A DNA stretch of 64,000 nucleotides from Lactobacillus helsingborgensis (GTDB lineage Bacteria > Bacillota > Bacilli > Lactobacillales > Lactobacillaceae): contig NZ_KQ034047.1 of assembly GCF_000970855.1 (NCBI RefSeq), positions 285,623 to 349,622 of the forward strand, read 5' to 3'. The notes beneath the pieces were generated by a model. It saw only the letters and a list, made by a program, of their open reading frames with translations, was not told the DNA's origin and searched no databases. The position numbers and the translations under genes are program-made. This document shows, in pieces, positions 17,909-26,589 of this stretch (position 1 is its first letter; every line of letters begins with the position of its first letter).

Positions 17909-18646
17909 TTACATTCCTAAGCGCTCATTTAACTCTTTGCGGTATGACCGCCCCACTTGTATTTTGGCATCATTAACCATGATTAGCAACAAAGTATGAT
18001 TAAACCAAGGCTGAATTTCCTTAATATCTTCAATATTGACGATCGCATTCCTATGAACTTGCATAAAACATGAATCTGTTAAACGCTCTTTTAGCCAAGC
18101 CAAAGTTTTTCGTGTTTCATATTTTTGCGTATTTGTTTCAATGGTCAAAATGCCATTGTTAACTGTTGCTGCTACTATTTCCAGCTTTTTAACAATCACA
18201 TTACGATCTTCGAGTTCGATACTTAAAACATCGCTTTTCTTTTGTTCACGCTGCTTTAAGTTATTATCTTCAGTATTTAAAATCTTTGCCGCCTTAGTTA
18301 ACGCTTGATCAATCCGCTCTTGTTCAAAAGGCTTTAACACATAATCAAGCGCGCCAACATCAAACGCTTTAACAGCATAATCATCGTATGCCGTGGCAAA
18401 AACAATCATCGGAGAATAACTCAGTTGTTTCAGCTCATCTGCTAATTCAAAACCGTTTTCTTCGTTAAGCGAAATATCTAAAAACAATAAATCTACCTTA
18501 TATTTCAGTAAAATTCCCTGTGCTTCTTTGATATCTTCTGCTTGATAGAGTTTTATCTTCTGCTTTTTTAAAACAGGACTTTTTTTAATTAGATATGACA
18601 ATTCAGTCCGCGCTAATGGTTCATCGTCAACCACTAAAATTTTCAT
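17909..18646 (-). CDS. lytR: LytTR family response regulator
   Basis: A protein of 245 residues. The receiver domain (1-120) has acidic pocket DDE, phospho-acceptor Asp in LLFLDIS (about residue 56) and Lys in VLKPFEQ. The LytTR DNA-binding domain covers about 145-240 (FMQVHRNAIVNIEDIKEI). It pairs with the histidine kinase gene 11 bases upstream and in this setting is expected to activate lrgAB in response to membrane-potential or carbon-overflow signals, as in Bacillus and Staphylococcus. Confidence 0.9.
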   Translation of the reverse strand: MKILVVDDEPLARTELSYLIKKSPVLKKQKIKLYQAEDIKEAQGILLKYKVDLLFLDISLNEENGFELADELKQLSYSPMIVFATAYDDYAVKAFDVGALDYVLKPFEQERIDQALTKAAKILNTEDNNLKQREQKKSDVLSIELEDRNVIVKKLEIVAATVNNGILTIETNTQKYETRKTLAWLKERLTDSCFMQVHRNAIVNIEDIKEIQPWFNHTLLLIMVNDAKIQVGRSYRKELNERLGM

Positions 18647-18657
18647 TTACGTTTCCC

Positions 18658-20403
18658 CTAACTTTCAAAATTACTTTTTTCCGCTTGGTTTAATGGAATT
18701 TCAGTTATAAAAGTTGTTCCTCTGTCACTGGTTTGAATATGCAACTGGCTATTTGTACCATATAAACCTATCAGTCGTTTATTCAAATTATACAATGCCG
18801 TTCCGCTACCAGTTGTTTCACTAATCGGCTTTTGACCTAGTCTTTTTAAAATAGCTGGCTTAATGCCCATACCATTATCACTGACTAAAATCTGTAAATA
18901 GTCCTCTTTTTTACTTAACTTAATATTGATCTGATTACCGGTTTTTCGACCCTTAAAAGCATGCTTGATGGCATTTTCCACAAAAATTTGCAAGCAAAAA
19001 GAAGGCAGCAGGGTATCATCGGGAACATCAATTTCGTAGTTTATCGTAAATTTATGCGGAAAGCGCAATTCCTCAATTTCAGTATACGCACTAACGTAGC
19101 GCTTTTCTTGTTCGACAGTAATCTCTTTTGCCTGACCATTTTTCAAACTCAGTCTAAAAAATGTACTCAATTCCATCAAGGCTCTGTGGGCCTCATCAAC
19201 ATTTACCCTCATCAACGCACCAATCGTATTAATAGCGTTAAAGAAGAAGTGGGGATTAATTTGGACTTGCAATGCCCGAATTTCAGCCTCGTTGACTAAA
19301 CTAGTTTGCTGTTCCGCAATACCAATTGCGAGTTGACCTGAAAAAATCATGGCTAACCCGCGAACCAAGTTTTCTTCAACAACAGTCATTTCTTGTTCAG
19401 CACAAAAATATAATTTTAAAGCGCCAATTGTTTTTTCATTCACCTGCAAAGGGCAAACAATTGCAGATGAAAGTGGGCAGCCTTCATGGGGGCAGCCAAT
19501 TTCTTTTTTAGAACGGGCCAATTTTTCCTTACCGCTGGCAATCACAGTTTTAGATAAATCAGTTATGACTGGTTCCCCTGCAATGTGGTGGTCTTGCCCT
19601 GCACCCACATGAGCCAAGACGTTAACACGATCAGTTAAACCTACTGCGTCGAAATTAGTATACTTTTTGATAATTTTACAAACATGTTCAGCAGAATCGT
19701 TATCAAGGCCGTGACGAAAGTAGGGTAATGTTTTATTAGCCAGCTCCAAGACATCTTTAGTTTGCACGGCTCGTAATTGCCGTTCATTAGATAAATAAGT
19801 CTTCAAGATTTCTATAAATAAGCAAGACCCAACTGTATTTAATAAAATCATGGGAATAAAAATTAACTTAATTAAGCCAAAACCATGAAACGCAAAAATA
19901 AATGCCATTTGAATTAGTTCTGCTAAAAAAGATAAAACTGCTACCCAAAAAGTTGACGGGTATAAATTATTTTTCTTAACTTTATCTCCTAAAACACCGA
20001 TTAAATAGCCAATTAAAACTGAACTGACGATATAAAAATAATCTGAAAAACCACCGAAAATTACCCGATGCAGACCACCTACCAAACCAACTAATAACCC
20101 CACATACGGTCCTGCGGTCAAACTGGCGGTTGTAATGACCAGCATACGTGTATTCGCAATTGAATCCGATTGTGGTAATCCAGTGATAATTAAAGGTGTA
20201 AAAATTTCTTTTGAGCTTGAAATTTCTACCCCAGTCAAGTTTGCGATCACTACAAATAGTGAAAAAATAATAAACAGCCAAATTTGTGATTTAAGAGTCC
20301 GTTTTTCAATTAAATCTCTGAAAAAGCGCATGTTAACAAGGAGAAACGCTAGAACCATTATGATTCCTAAACGCTCTGATAGTAAGACAAATAAATTAAA
20401 CAC
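18658..20403 (-). CDS. lytS: LytS-type sensor histidine kinase
   Basis: A protein of 581 residues. The 5TM-5TMR_LYT membrane domain covers about 1-185, a GAF-like domain about 205-350, the His_kinase domain has IQ-type motif QINPHFFFNAINTIGAL with the phospho-acceptor His, and the ATPase domain has VENAIKHAF and DNGMGI. I place the start at a GTG at 20403 because TTGGAG lies six bases before it and the protein then begins VFNLFVLLSERLG, as LytS usually does. The 26-residue longer form from a TTG has no binding site. It is the first gene of a two-gene unit. Confidence 0.88.
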   Translation of the reverse strand: MFNLFVLLSERLGIIMVLAFLLVNMRFFRDLIEKRTLKSQIWLFIIFSLFVVIANLTGVEISSSKEIFTPLIITGLPQSDSIANTRMLVITTASLTAGPYVGLLVGLVGGLHRVIFGGFSDYFYIVSSVLIGYLIGVLGDKVKKNNLYPSTFWVAVLSFLAELIQMAFIFAFHGFGLIKLIFIPMILLNTVGSCLFIEILKTYLSNERQLRAVQTKDVLELANKTLPYFRHGLDNDSAEHVCKIIKKYTNFDAVGLTDRVNVLAHVGAGQDHHIAGEPVITDLSKTVIASGKEKLARSKKEIGCPHEGCPLSSAIVCPLQVNEKTIGALKLYFCAEQEMTVVEENLVRGLAMIFSGQLAIGIAEQQTSLVNEAEIRALQVQINPHFFFNAINTIGALMRVNVDEAHRALMELSTFFRLSLKNGQAKEITVEQEKRYVSAYTEIEELRFPHKFTINYEIDVPDDTLLPSFCLQIFVENAIKHAFKGRKTGNQINIKLSKKEDYLQILVSDNGMGIKPAILKRLGQKPISETTGSGTALYNLNKRLIGLYGTNSQLHIQTSDRGTTFITEIPLNQAEKSNFES

Positions 20404-20587
20404 GTTATTCTCCAATTCTAAACTAAGTTGGAATGCACCACTTATACCATATAAGTATCGCAAATTTTTCAACATAAGCAATAGAAATCGTATTCAACTG
20501 CGCAAAATAATATTTTAAATGGTAAAAATAGGCTTTCAAATTCACGAACTGAAAAAATCTAAGCAAAAAAATAAAGTAAACAAAAAA

Positions 20588-20613
20588 GCACTAAGCTAGC
20601 GAGCAGCTTAGTG
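20588..20613 (-). terminator. terminator of the fru operon
   Basis: The perfect stem GCACTAAGCT / AGCTTAGTGC is followed by T6 on the minus strand, 27 bases after the fruA stop codon. Confidence 0.85.
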
Positions 20614-20639
20614 CAAATTTTTAAAAATAATTGAATTGA

Positions 20640-22610
20640 TTATTTATTATCTTGTTGATCGATCGGTTTTTTCCACAGGCCTAAAATTACGCCTGCAACA
20701 ATGGAGCCAATAATTGTAGCAACAAAGTAAAGTAAAATGTGGTTGGCAAGTGGAGAAACCCAGAGTCCACCGTGAGGTGCTGGAACGCCAATGTGCCACA
20801 AGCCCACTAAGGCACCACCAACAGCAGAGCCAATGATGCATGAAGGCAGTACGTGTCCAGGATCAGCTGCAGCAAACGGAATTGCACCTTCAGTAATGAA
20901 GGAAAAACCTAAAATCCAGTTGGTTAAACCTGCACGGCGTTCATCTAAAGTATATTTATTCTTAAAGAAAGTCGTACCAATTGCAGTCGCAAATGGTGGT
21001 ACCATACCGCCAACCATTACGGCAGCCATCATTACAGCAGCAACAGTTGAATGTGGGTCGTTGGCAAAAGCACCAGAGGCAAAGACGTAAGCAGCCTTGT
21101 TGAAAGGTCCACCCATATCAATTGACATCATGGCAGCTAAAATAGTTGTCAAAACAGCTAAGTTGCCCGTACCCATTTGGTTTAAGAAGTTAGTAATGGC
21201 GAAGTTAACTGCACTAAAGATTGGGTTAACAATGTAATACATGATCAGGGCAATGAAGAGCAGACTCAAGATTGGATAAATGAGCATTGGCTTCATTCCT
21301 TCAAGTGATTTTGGCAACTTGGCAAATAATTTCTTTAAGCCGACCACTAGATAACCAGCAATAAATCCAGAAGCCAGACCACCTAAGAAGCCCGCAGGTG
21401 ATTTTGCATTGGTTACCACATTAGCAACATAAGCACCACCGTAAGCGCCACTATAAACTGTCGCCATAAATCCGCCGACAAAACCAGGCATTAAAGCCGG
21501 TAAGTCACCGATTGATTCCGCGATGTAACCTGATAGAATTGGCACCATGAACGCAAAAGCCATGTTACCGGCATTGTTCAAGAAAATAAAAGCAGGAGAT
21601 TTTGGTCCACCAGCATAGTTTTCCACAATAAAGGAAATTGCCATTAAGATACCGCCGCCGATAACAAAAGGCAACATGTGAGAAACGCCGTTCATAAGGT
21701 TCTTATAAATTGAACCCCAAACGCCCTCTTTAGAGTTGTCACTATCGTCACTGCTCTTTTCACCGTTTGAATGGTAAACGCTGGCTTTTGATTCTAAAAT
21801 GTTGTCAATCAATTCATCAGGCTTGTTGATACCGTCAACAACTGGACGAGAAATTAGTGGCTTGCCATCAAAACGAGGCATGTCAACTTTTTTATCCGAT
21901 GCAATAACAACTCCTTGAGCACGGCTAATCTCATCAGCGGTCAATTTATCCTTGACACCTTCAGAACCATTGGTTTCAATGCGTACATCAACGCCACGTT
22001 TTTTGCCGGCTTTAATCAAAGCTTCTTGAGCCATGTAAGTGTGGGCAATGCCGTTAATACATGCAGTAACGCCGACAATTAAAGGTTTTTCTCCCTTCTT
22101 ACTGTCACTGGTACTTGCAGCTTGTTCTTTCTCAGCTTGTTTAGCGGCATCTTTTTGTTTTTCAGCGTCTTCAAAAAGCTGGATTACTTCTTCAGGGGTT
22201 TGCGCTTTTTTAAGAGCGTTAACCAGATCAGGATCAATTAATAACCCGGACAATTTAGCTAAGGCTTCAAGGTGAGTATTATCAGCACCGTCTGGCGCGG
22301 TAATCATAAAGAATAAATGAACCGGTTGACCATCAAGTGAATTGTAGTCAATTCCCTTTTCGCTTTTAGCAAAAAGTACACGCGCCTTATTGATTGTTTT
22401 ATTGCGGGCATGTGGCATTGCAATACCTTCGCCAATCCCGGTAGTAGATTCATTTTCGCGCGCCCAAATTGACTTAATGAATTCATCTTCGTCATTGACG
22501 ATGCCTGTTTTGACTTCCAAGTCTGCCATTTCCTTAACAGCATCTTCCTTATTAGTCGCTTTAAGCGCCATAATCATGGATTCAGGAGCCAAAATATCTT
22601 TAATTTTCAT
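20640..22610 (-). CDS. fruA: fructose PTS enzyme IIABC
   Basis: A protein of 656 residues with domains in order A-B-C. EIIA (about 1-150) has the phospho-His in GIAMPHARN. EIIB (about 175-275) has the phospho-Cys in GVTACINGIAHTYMA. EIIC (about 300-650) has about ten helices with the block GGPFNKAAYVF. It imports fructose and delivers fructose 1-phosphate to FruK. It lies 17 bases after fruK in the fruR-fruK-fruA operon. Confidence 0.94.
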   Translation of the reverse strand: MKIKDILAPESMIMALKATNKEDAVKEMADLEVKTGIVNDEDEFIKSIWARENESTTGIGEGIAMPHARNKTINKARVLFAKSEKGIDYNSLDGQPVHLFFMITAPDGADNTHLEALAKLSGLLIDPDLVNALKKAQTPEEVIQLFEDAEKQKDAAKQAEKEQAASTSDSKKGEKPLIVGVTACINGIAHTYMAQEALIKAGKKRGVDVRIETNGSEGVKDKLTADEISRAQGVVIASDKKVDMPRFDGKPLISRPVVDGINKPDELIDNILESKASVYHSNGEKSSDDSDNSKEGVWGSIYKNLMNGVSHMLPFVIGGGILMAISFIVENYAGGPKSPAFIFLNNAGNMAFAFMVPILSGYIAESIGDLPALMPGFVGGFMATVYSGAYGGAYVANVVTNAKSPAGFLGGLASGFIAGYLVVGLKKLFAKLPKSLEGMKPMLIYPILSLLFIALIMYYIVNPIFSAVNFAITNFLNQMGTGNLAVLTTILAAMMSIDMGGPFNKAAYVFASGAFANDPHSTVAAVMMAAVMVGGMVPPFATAIGTTFFKNKYTLDERRAGLTNWILGFSFITEGAIPFAAADPGHVLPSCIIGSAVGGALVGLWHIGVPAPHGGLWVSPLANHILLYFVATIIGSIVAGVILGLWKKPIDQQDNK

Positions 22611-22627
22611 TTTAAATTCTCCTCAAA

Positions 22628-23542
22628 TTACGAAATTTCTTCAACATTAATTTGCGGCAAAACCGCATCAATCTGACTTTTAACTGCAATATCCTTAGTA
22701 AAGGCTGTGGCAGCACCGCAGGCCATACCAATACGGAAGCTTTGAGCCGGGTCCTTTGTTTTTACATAAGTACCAACAAAGCCAGCTATCATTGAGTCAC
22801 CTGCTCCAACAGAATTAACTGCAGTTCCAACAGCCGCTTTGGCATGATAAAAATGTTTTGGCGTAATCAGATACCCACCTTTACCAGCCATGGAGACCAT
22901 AACATTTTGCGCGCCCATGTCAAGCAATTTGCGTGCGCACTCAAGCATCTCTTTATCTGAAGCAAAAGTGGTATTAAACAGATCGGCCAGCTCATGATGA
23001 TTGGGTTTAATTACCAACGGCTTATAGCTCAAAGTATCAAGCAAAGCTTGACCAGTGGTATCAATTACAAAGTCTGCTCCTGCTTTCTTAATAGTAGGCA
23101 AAAGTTCTTTGTAAAAATCTACTGGCAAACTAGGAGCTAACGAACCGCTTAAAACGACAATATCGCCCTTTTGTAAATCGCTAAGATGAGCTTTAAAAGC
23201 AGTTATTTCTTGAGCAGTAATATTCGGCCCAGCTGCATTAATTTCAGATTCTTCTTCAGCATGAACTTTTACATTAACACGAGTCACATCAGAAATGGTC
23301 ACAAAATCATTAACAATGTGCCGCTGATTAAGTTGACGTACCAGCTCTTTACCAGTAAAACCACCGACAAAACCCCAGGCTGTATTGTCAATATCCAGCT
23401 GATTAAGAATTTGGGAAACATTAATTCCCTTACCACCAGCTAGAAACGAGCAGTTGTCTGCGCGATTAACTTCACCACGGTTAACCTGTTTTAATTGAAT
23501 TACGTAATCCAAAGCCGGATTAACTGTAACCGTATAAATCAT
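22628..23542 (-). CDS. fruK: 1-phosphofructokinase
   Basis: A protein of 304 residues of the PfkB family. The N-terminal GGKGINVS motif and the C-terminal signature VNSVGAGDSMIAGF with the catalytic Asp are intact. It converts fructose 1-phosphate to fructose 1,6-bisphosphate. The start is the ATG at 23542, which shares its A with the fruR stop codon (TAATG) and has AAGGAG eight bases upstream. An in-frame TTG two codons earlier has no proper spacing. Confidence 0.94.
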   Translation of the reverse strand: MIYTVTVNPALDYVIQLKQVNRGEVNRADNCSFLAGGKGINVSQILNQLDIDNTAWGFVGGFTGKELVRQLNQRHIVNDFVTISDVTRVNVKVHAEEESEINAAGPNITAQEITAFKAHLSDLQKGDIVVLSGSLAPSLPVDFYKELLPTIKKAGADFVIDTTGQALLDTLSYKPLVIKPNHHELADLFNTTFASDKEMLECARKLLDMGAQNVMVSMAGKGGYLITPKHFYHAKAAVGTAVNSVGAGDSMIAGFVGTYVKTKDPAQSFRIGMACGAATAFTKDIAVKSQIDAVLPQINVEEIS

Positions 23543-24297
23543 TAGCAAATCTCCTTCAAATTAATTTTGGCTGGCAGTAGTTCTTTGTCTTTTGCGCTTA
23601 ATGCGGTAGTAACGATGGTAACATCCCCAGCTTGTGCAAAAGTCGCAAAACTGCGCTCCCCAATTTTAGAAGTATCGGTCAAAATGTATGCCTGATCGGC
23701 CTGAGTAATTTCAATTTTTTTAATAGCTGCTTCTTCAGTATCGGGCGTGGTCAAATTGCCGTTAGAGTCAAGTCCGTTAGTCCCAACAAAACTGGCGGAA
23801 AAATTCATTTCCTGCAGTTGCTTTAGAGCTGTTTGACCCACTACAGCGTGCGTATTTTCCTTAATACGTCCACCTAAAAGAATAGCTTCAATCCCATGAT
23901 TAAGAGCACATAGTGCTGTTTCTAAACCATTAGTAACAATCGTCACTCCTGGAATCAGAGCAATAAAAGGAACCATCTCATACGTTGTCGTACCTGCATC
24001 AATAAAAATGTAATCATCTTTATGGACAAAGTTTTTAGCAGCATATTGAGCAATTAGCTTTTTATCACTATGATTCATAGAAAAACGAATGTGTTGTGAT
24101 ACATCATGGGTAAAGCTTTTAACTGATTGCGCGCCACCATGCACTCTTTTGATTAAGCCTTGTTCTTCCATCTGATTAAGATCACGCCTAATCGTTGATT
24201 CAGATGTTGAAGTCATTGAGCAAAGATCACTCACTCGGCACAGTCCATGCTGGTTCACGTAGTCTTCAATTACTTTTTGTCTCTCTGGCGTTAACAT
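23542..24297 (-). CDS. fruR: DeoR family regulator of the fructose operon
   Basis: A protein of 251 residues. The N-terminal DeoR helix-turn-helix is at about 18-57 (LCSMTSTSESTIRRDLNQ), and the sugar-phosphate sensing domain runs from about 75 (FIDAGTTTYEMV, VTNGLETA, LLGGRIKENTHAVVG). Being first gene of its own operon, it probably represses itself and is relieved by fructose 1-phosphate, as known for this family. Confidence 0.9.
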   Translation of the reverse strand: MLTPERQKVIEDYVNQHGLCRVSDLCSMTSTSESTIRRDLNQMEEQGLIKRVHGGAQSVKSFTHDVSQHIRFSMNHSDKKLIAQYAAKNFVHKDDYIFIDAGTTTYEMVPFIALIPGVTIVTNGLETALCALNHGIEAILLGGRIKENTHAVVGQTALKQLQEMNFSASFVGTNGLDSNGNLTTPDTEEAAIKKIEITQADQAYILTDTSKIGERSFATFAQAGDVTIVTTALSAKDKELLPAKINLKEIC

Positions 24298-24343
24298 ACA
24301 TTTAACCTCCAGACAGTATTTTATGCGGTTTAATAATTAAAAG

Positions 24344-24359
24344 CAATCATTTTCAATCA
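24344..24359 (-). promoter_or_regulatory. candidate FruR operator (direct repeat)
   Basis: On the minus strand TGATTG is repeated at a 10-base interval (TGATTGAAAATGATTG), one helical turn apart, about 50 bases before the fruR start codon. Direct repeats spaced one turn are common for DeoR-family repressors. No strong -35/-10 pair could be fixed nearby. Confidence 0.4.
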
Positions 24360-24425
24360 TAACTTGTCATTTTCTTGCAAAAGCGAGCAAACTTAACATT
24401 TATTAGCCATATAAATTAAAAAAGA

Positions 24426-24467
24426 CAACTGATAATTCAAGTTTAACTAATACTGAATTATTAGTTG
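24426..24467 (-). terminator. terminator after the MFS exporter
   Basis: The 14-base stem CAACTGATAATTCA / TGAATTATTAGTTG contains one G-U pair and is followed by T6 on the minus strand. It lies 74 bases after the exporter stop codon. Confidence 0.65.
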
Positions 24468-24540
24468 ACAATACTTAAAAACAAGCAATAATGCAATCTT
24501 AACTAGTTTTGCCCTATTAGTGGTTAATTCAACAAATTTT

Positions 24541-25926
24541 TTAATTTTCTTTTTCAGACAAGAATAAAGAACCCAAAAATCCAATTATTGCAAAAGTCAG
24601 CATTAGGATAAAACCCCAGCGATAACCAACTGTCAAATTTGTAGTCTTAGCATTTGAAACACCATTTGCACACAAGCTAATTACTAACATTGATAACGCA
24701 GTTCCGAGTGAGCCACCAATTTGTCTTACTGTAGAGGAACCTGCATTAGCATGTGCAGTCATTTGAGGTTCTACCACATTAATACCTGCAGTAAACGTGG
24801 TCATCATGGTAAAAGATATGCCTACCATACGTATGGCATAACACAGACTAATTAAAACTAAACTGGTTTTACTATTAAAAACAGTCATTGGGAAAGTACC
24901 CAATAAAAGCATAGAAAATCCGAAAAGTGCTAATTTTTTAATGCCAAATTTATCAAATAAAGAACCTGAAACTGGATTGCAAACGATCATTAACAATGCT
25001 CCTGGCATCATTACTAAACCAGAAGTTAATGCGCTTTCTTGTCTAGTAGTTTGTAAATACAAAGGTAGCACCAATTCAATCCCTACCATTGAAATATTGC
25101 TGATAGTGCTCAATAAAGTACACAAGTCAAATTTTAGATTATGAAAAACACGAATATTAAGCAAAGGATTTTTCATACGCAACTGACGACGACAAAATAA
25201 CAAAATAATTAGTGTACCAATTGTAAAGAACGCAGCTATTGCAATTGTAATTTTGCCAGTGTTCCCAATATCAGACAGGGAATACAAGATTAAACCAAAG
25301 CCAAAAAAAGACCCAACAAATGATACTAGGTCTGTGGTGCTTTTACGAGGTTCAGTGATGTTTTGAATACTAAAAACTGCACAAATGGCAACTATACCAC
25401 TGGCAATACTTAAAATGATAAAAAGCATTTGCCAGTCTGCATACCTTAAGATTAATCCTGAAATTGTGGGGCCAACAGCTGGTCCAAAACCAATTACTAA
25501 GCCAGTGATTCCCATCGCCATACCTCTTTTTTCAGGAGGAAACATAAGCAAAATGACATTTTGAATAAAAGGCATTAAACTACCAGCCGCAACTGCTTCA
25601 ATAATTCTGCCTAACAGCAACACTGGAAAATTAGGCGCAAAAACACAAATAAGTGAACCTGCTAAAAAAATTAGCATCATTGTTAAAAAGTTTTGTCTTA
25701 AATTAAATGATTCAAAGATCCACGCTGACATGGGAATCATTAGCCCTACGACCAATAAATAAGAAGTAGTAAGCCATTGAGCAGTAGCCTGATTAACTTT
25801 AAAAATAGTCATTATTGTTGGCAGAGCATTATTAAGAAAAGTTTCGGCCAACAGCGAAACAAATGCTCCAAATAGTAAAACAGCCATCATTAAAGTTCTT
25901 TTTTTACTAGAAATATTTTTAATCAT
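24541..25926 (-). CDS. MFS multidrug exporter, DHA2 (EmrB/QacA) family
   Basis: A protein of 461 residues with about 13-14 hydrophobic segments. FLNNALPTIMTIFK at the end of helix 1, LLGRIIEAVAAGSLMPF (motif B-like) and GFGPAVGPTISGLIL (motif C, antiporter signature) place it among proton-coupled drug exporters with 14 helices. A perfect 14-base palindrome sits 18 bases before the start codon, and the MarR gene precedes it by 47 bases, so it is very likely under that repressor. The substrate is unknown. Confidence 0.85.
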   Translation of the reverse strand: MIKNISSKKRTLMMAVLLFGAFVSLLAETFLNNALPTIMTIFKVNQATAQWLTTSYLLVVGLMIPMSAWIFESFNLRQNFLTMMLIFLAGSLICVFAPNFPVLLLGRIIEAVAAGSLMPFIQNVILLMFPPEKRGMAMGITGLVIGFGPAVGPTISGLILRYADWQMLFIILSIASGIVAICAVFSIQNITEPRKSTTDLVSFVGSFFGFGLILYSLSDIGNTGKITIAIAAFFTIGTLIILLFCRRQLRMKNPLLNIRVFHNLKFDLCTLLSTISNISMVGIELVLPLYLQTTRQESALTSGLVMMPGALLMIVCNPVSGSLFDKFGIKKLALFGFSMLLLGTFPMTVFNSKTSLVLISLCYAIRMVGISFTMMTTFTAGINVVEPQMTAHANAGSSTVRQIGGSLGTALSMLVISLCANGVSNAKTTNLTVGYRWGFILMLTFAIIGFLGSLFLSEKEN

Positions 25927-25943
25927 TTTTATCCTTTCATTAT

Positions 25944-25957
25944 TGTAGCATGCTACA
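25944..25957. promoter_or_regulatory. MarR operator in front of the exporter
   Basis: TGTAGCATGCTACA is a perfect 14-base palindrome lying between marR and the exporter gene. It differs from the site upstream of marR only at the two symmetric positions (TGTAGyATrCTACA), and both are followed by CTTTTG-like sequence on the plus strand. Confidence 0.75.
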
Positions 25958-25973
25958 CTTTTGCTAATGATAA

Positions 25974-26423
25974 TTAAAAGTTAGCCGAAATCTTGCTCAG
26001 AACTTGTTCCAATTCTGAAATTTCACGATCTGATAAACCTTTAGTAATGCGAGTATTAACATTAGTCATAATCGAACGAATCTTGACAATATTTTTGTCA
26101 ATTAAATTAAAACCTTTATCCGAAAGCTTCAAAACAATTTGCCTTTGATCATTTTCTAAACGCGAAGTAGCAATTAACTTATTTGCTTCTAAGCGTTTAA
26201 CTATTCCTCTAATTGTAGGATGACTCAGCACAAAAGCATCTGCCACTTCTTTTTGGGTGATTTGTCGCGCTTTTGATTCATATAAATAAATCATCAAAGA
26301 AATTTGGGCACCTGTTAAAGAATAATCTCTAAAGATTTCTGCAAACTGCTTGTTTAATTCCTTTTCAATCAAAGTATTTGCAATTTTAATTTTGGGACCA
26401 ATTCGATTTAAAAAAGCTGTCAT
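25974..26423 (-). CDS. MarR family transcriptional regulator
   Basis: A protein of 149 residues with the winged helix-turn-helix at about 45-105 (ITQKEVADAFVLSHPTIRGIVKRLE and the wing TSRLENDQRQ). The ATG at 26423 has AAAGGA six bases upstream; a longer frame from 26501 lacks a binding site and would run through the operator. It reads toward the exporter gene and both carry the same operator, giving a standard autoregulated drug-response unit with a phenolic or lipophilic inducer as is usual for MarR. Confidence 0.88.
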   Translation of the reverse strand: MTAFLNRIGPKIKIANTLIEKELNKQFAEIFRDYSLTGAQISLMIYLYESKARQITQKEVADAFVLSHPTIRGIVKRLEANKLIATSRLENDQRQIVLKLSDKGFNLIDKNIVKIRSIMTNVNTRITKGLSDREISELEQVLSKISANF

Positions 26424-26469
26424 ACTATTTCCTTTTGTCACAAACCGTAATACTATTGTTTTATCATAC

Positions 26470-26483
26470 TGTAGTATACTACA
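26470..26483. promoter_or_regulatory. MarR operator in front of marR
   Basis: TGTAGTATACTACA is a perfect 14-base palindrome directly upstream of a TATGAT -10 box (26463-26468, minus strand), 47 bases before the marR start codon. Repressor bound here would cover the promoter spacer. Confidence 0.75.
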
Positions 26484-26589
26484 CTTTTTGATGATTAACA
26501 TGATTTTAAAAACGAATCCTACAAAATTGACCCAACCATGTGTATGGTAAAATTAAAATATTATAAAAAGAAAGGTGATCAATTCAATT

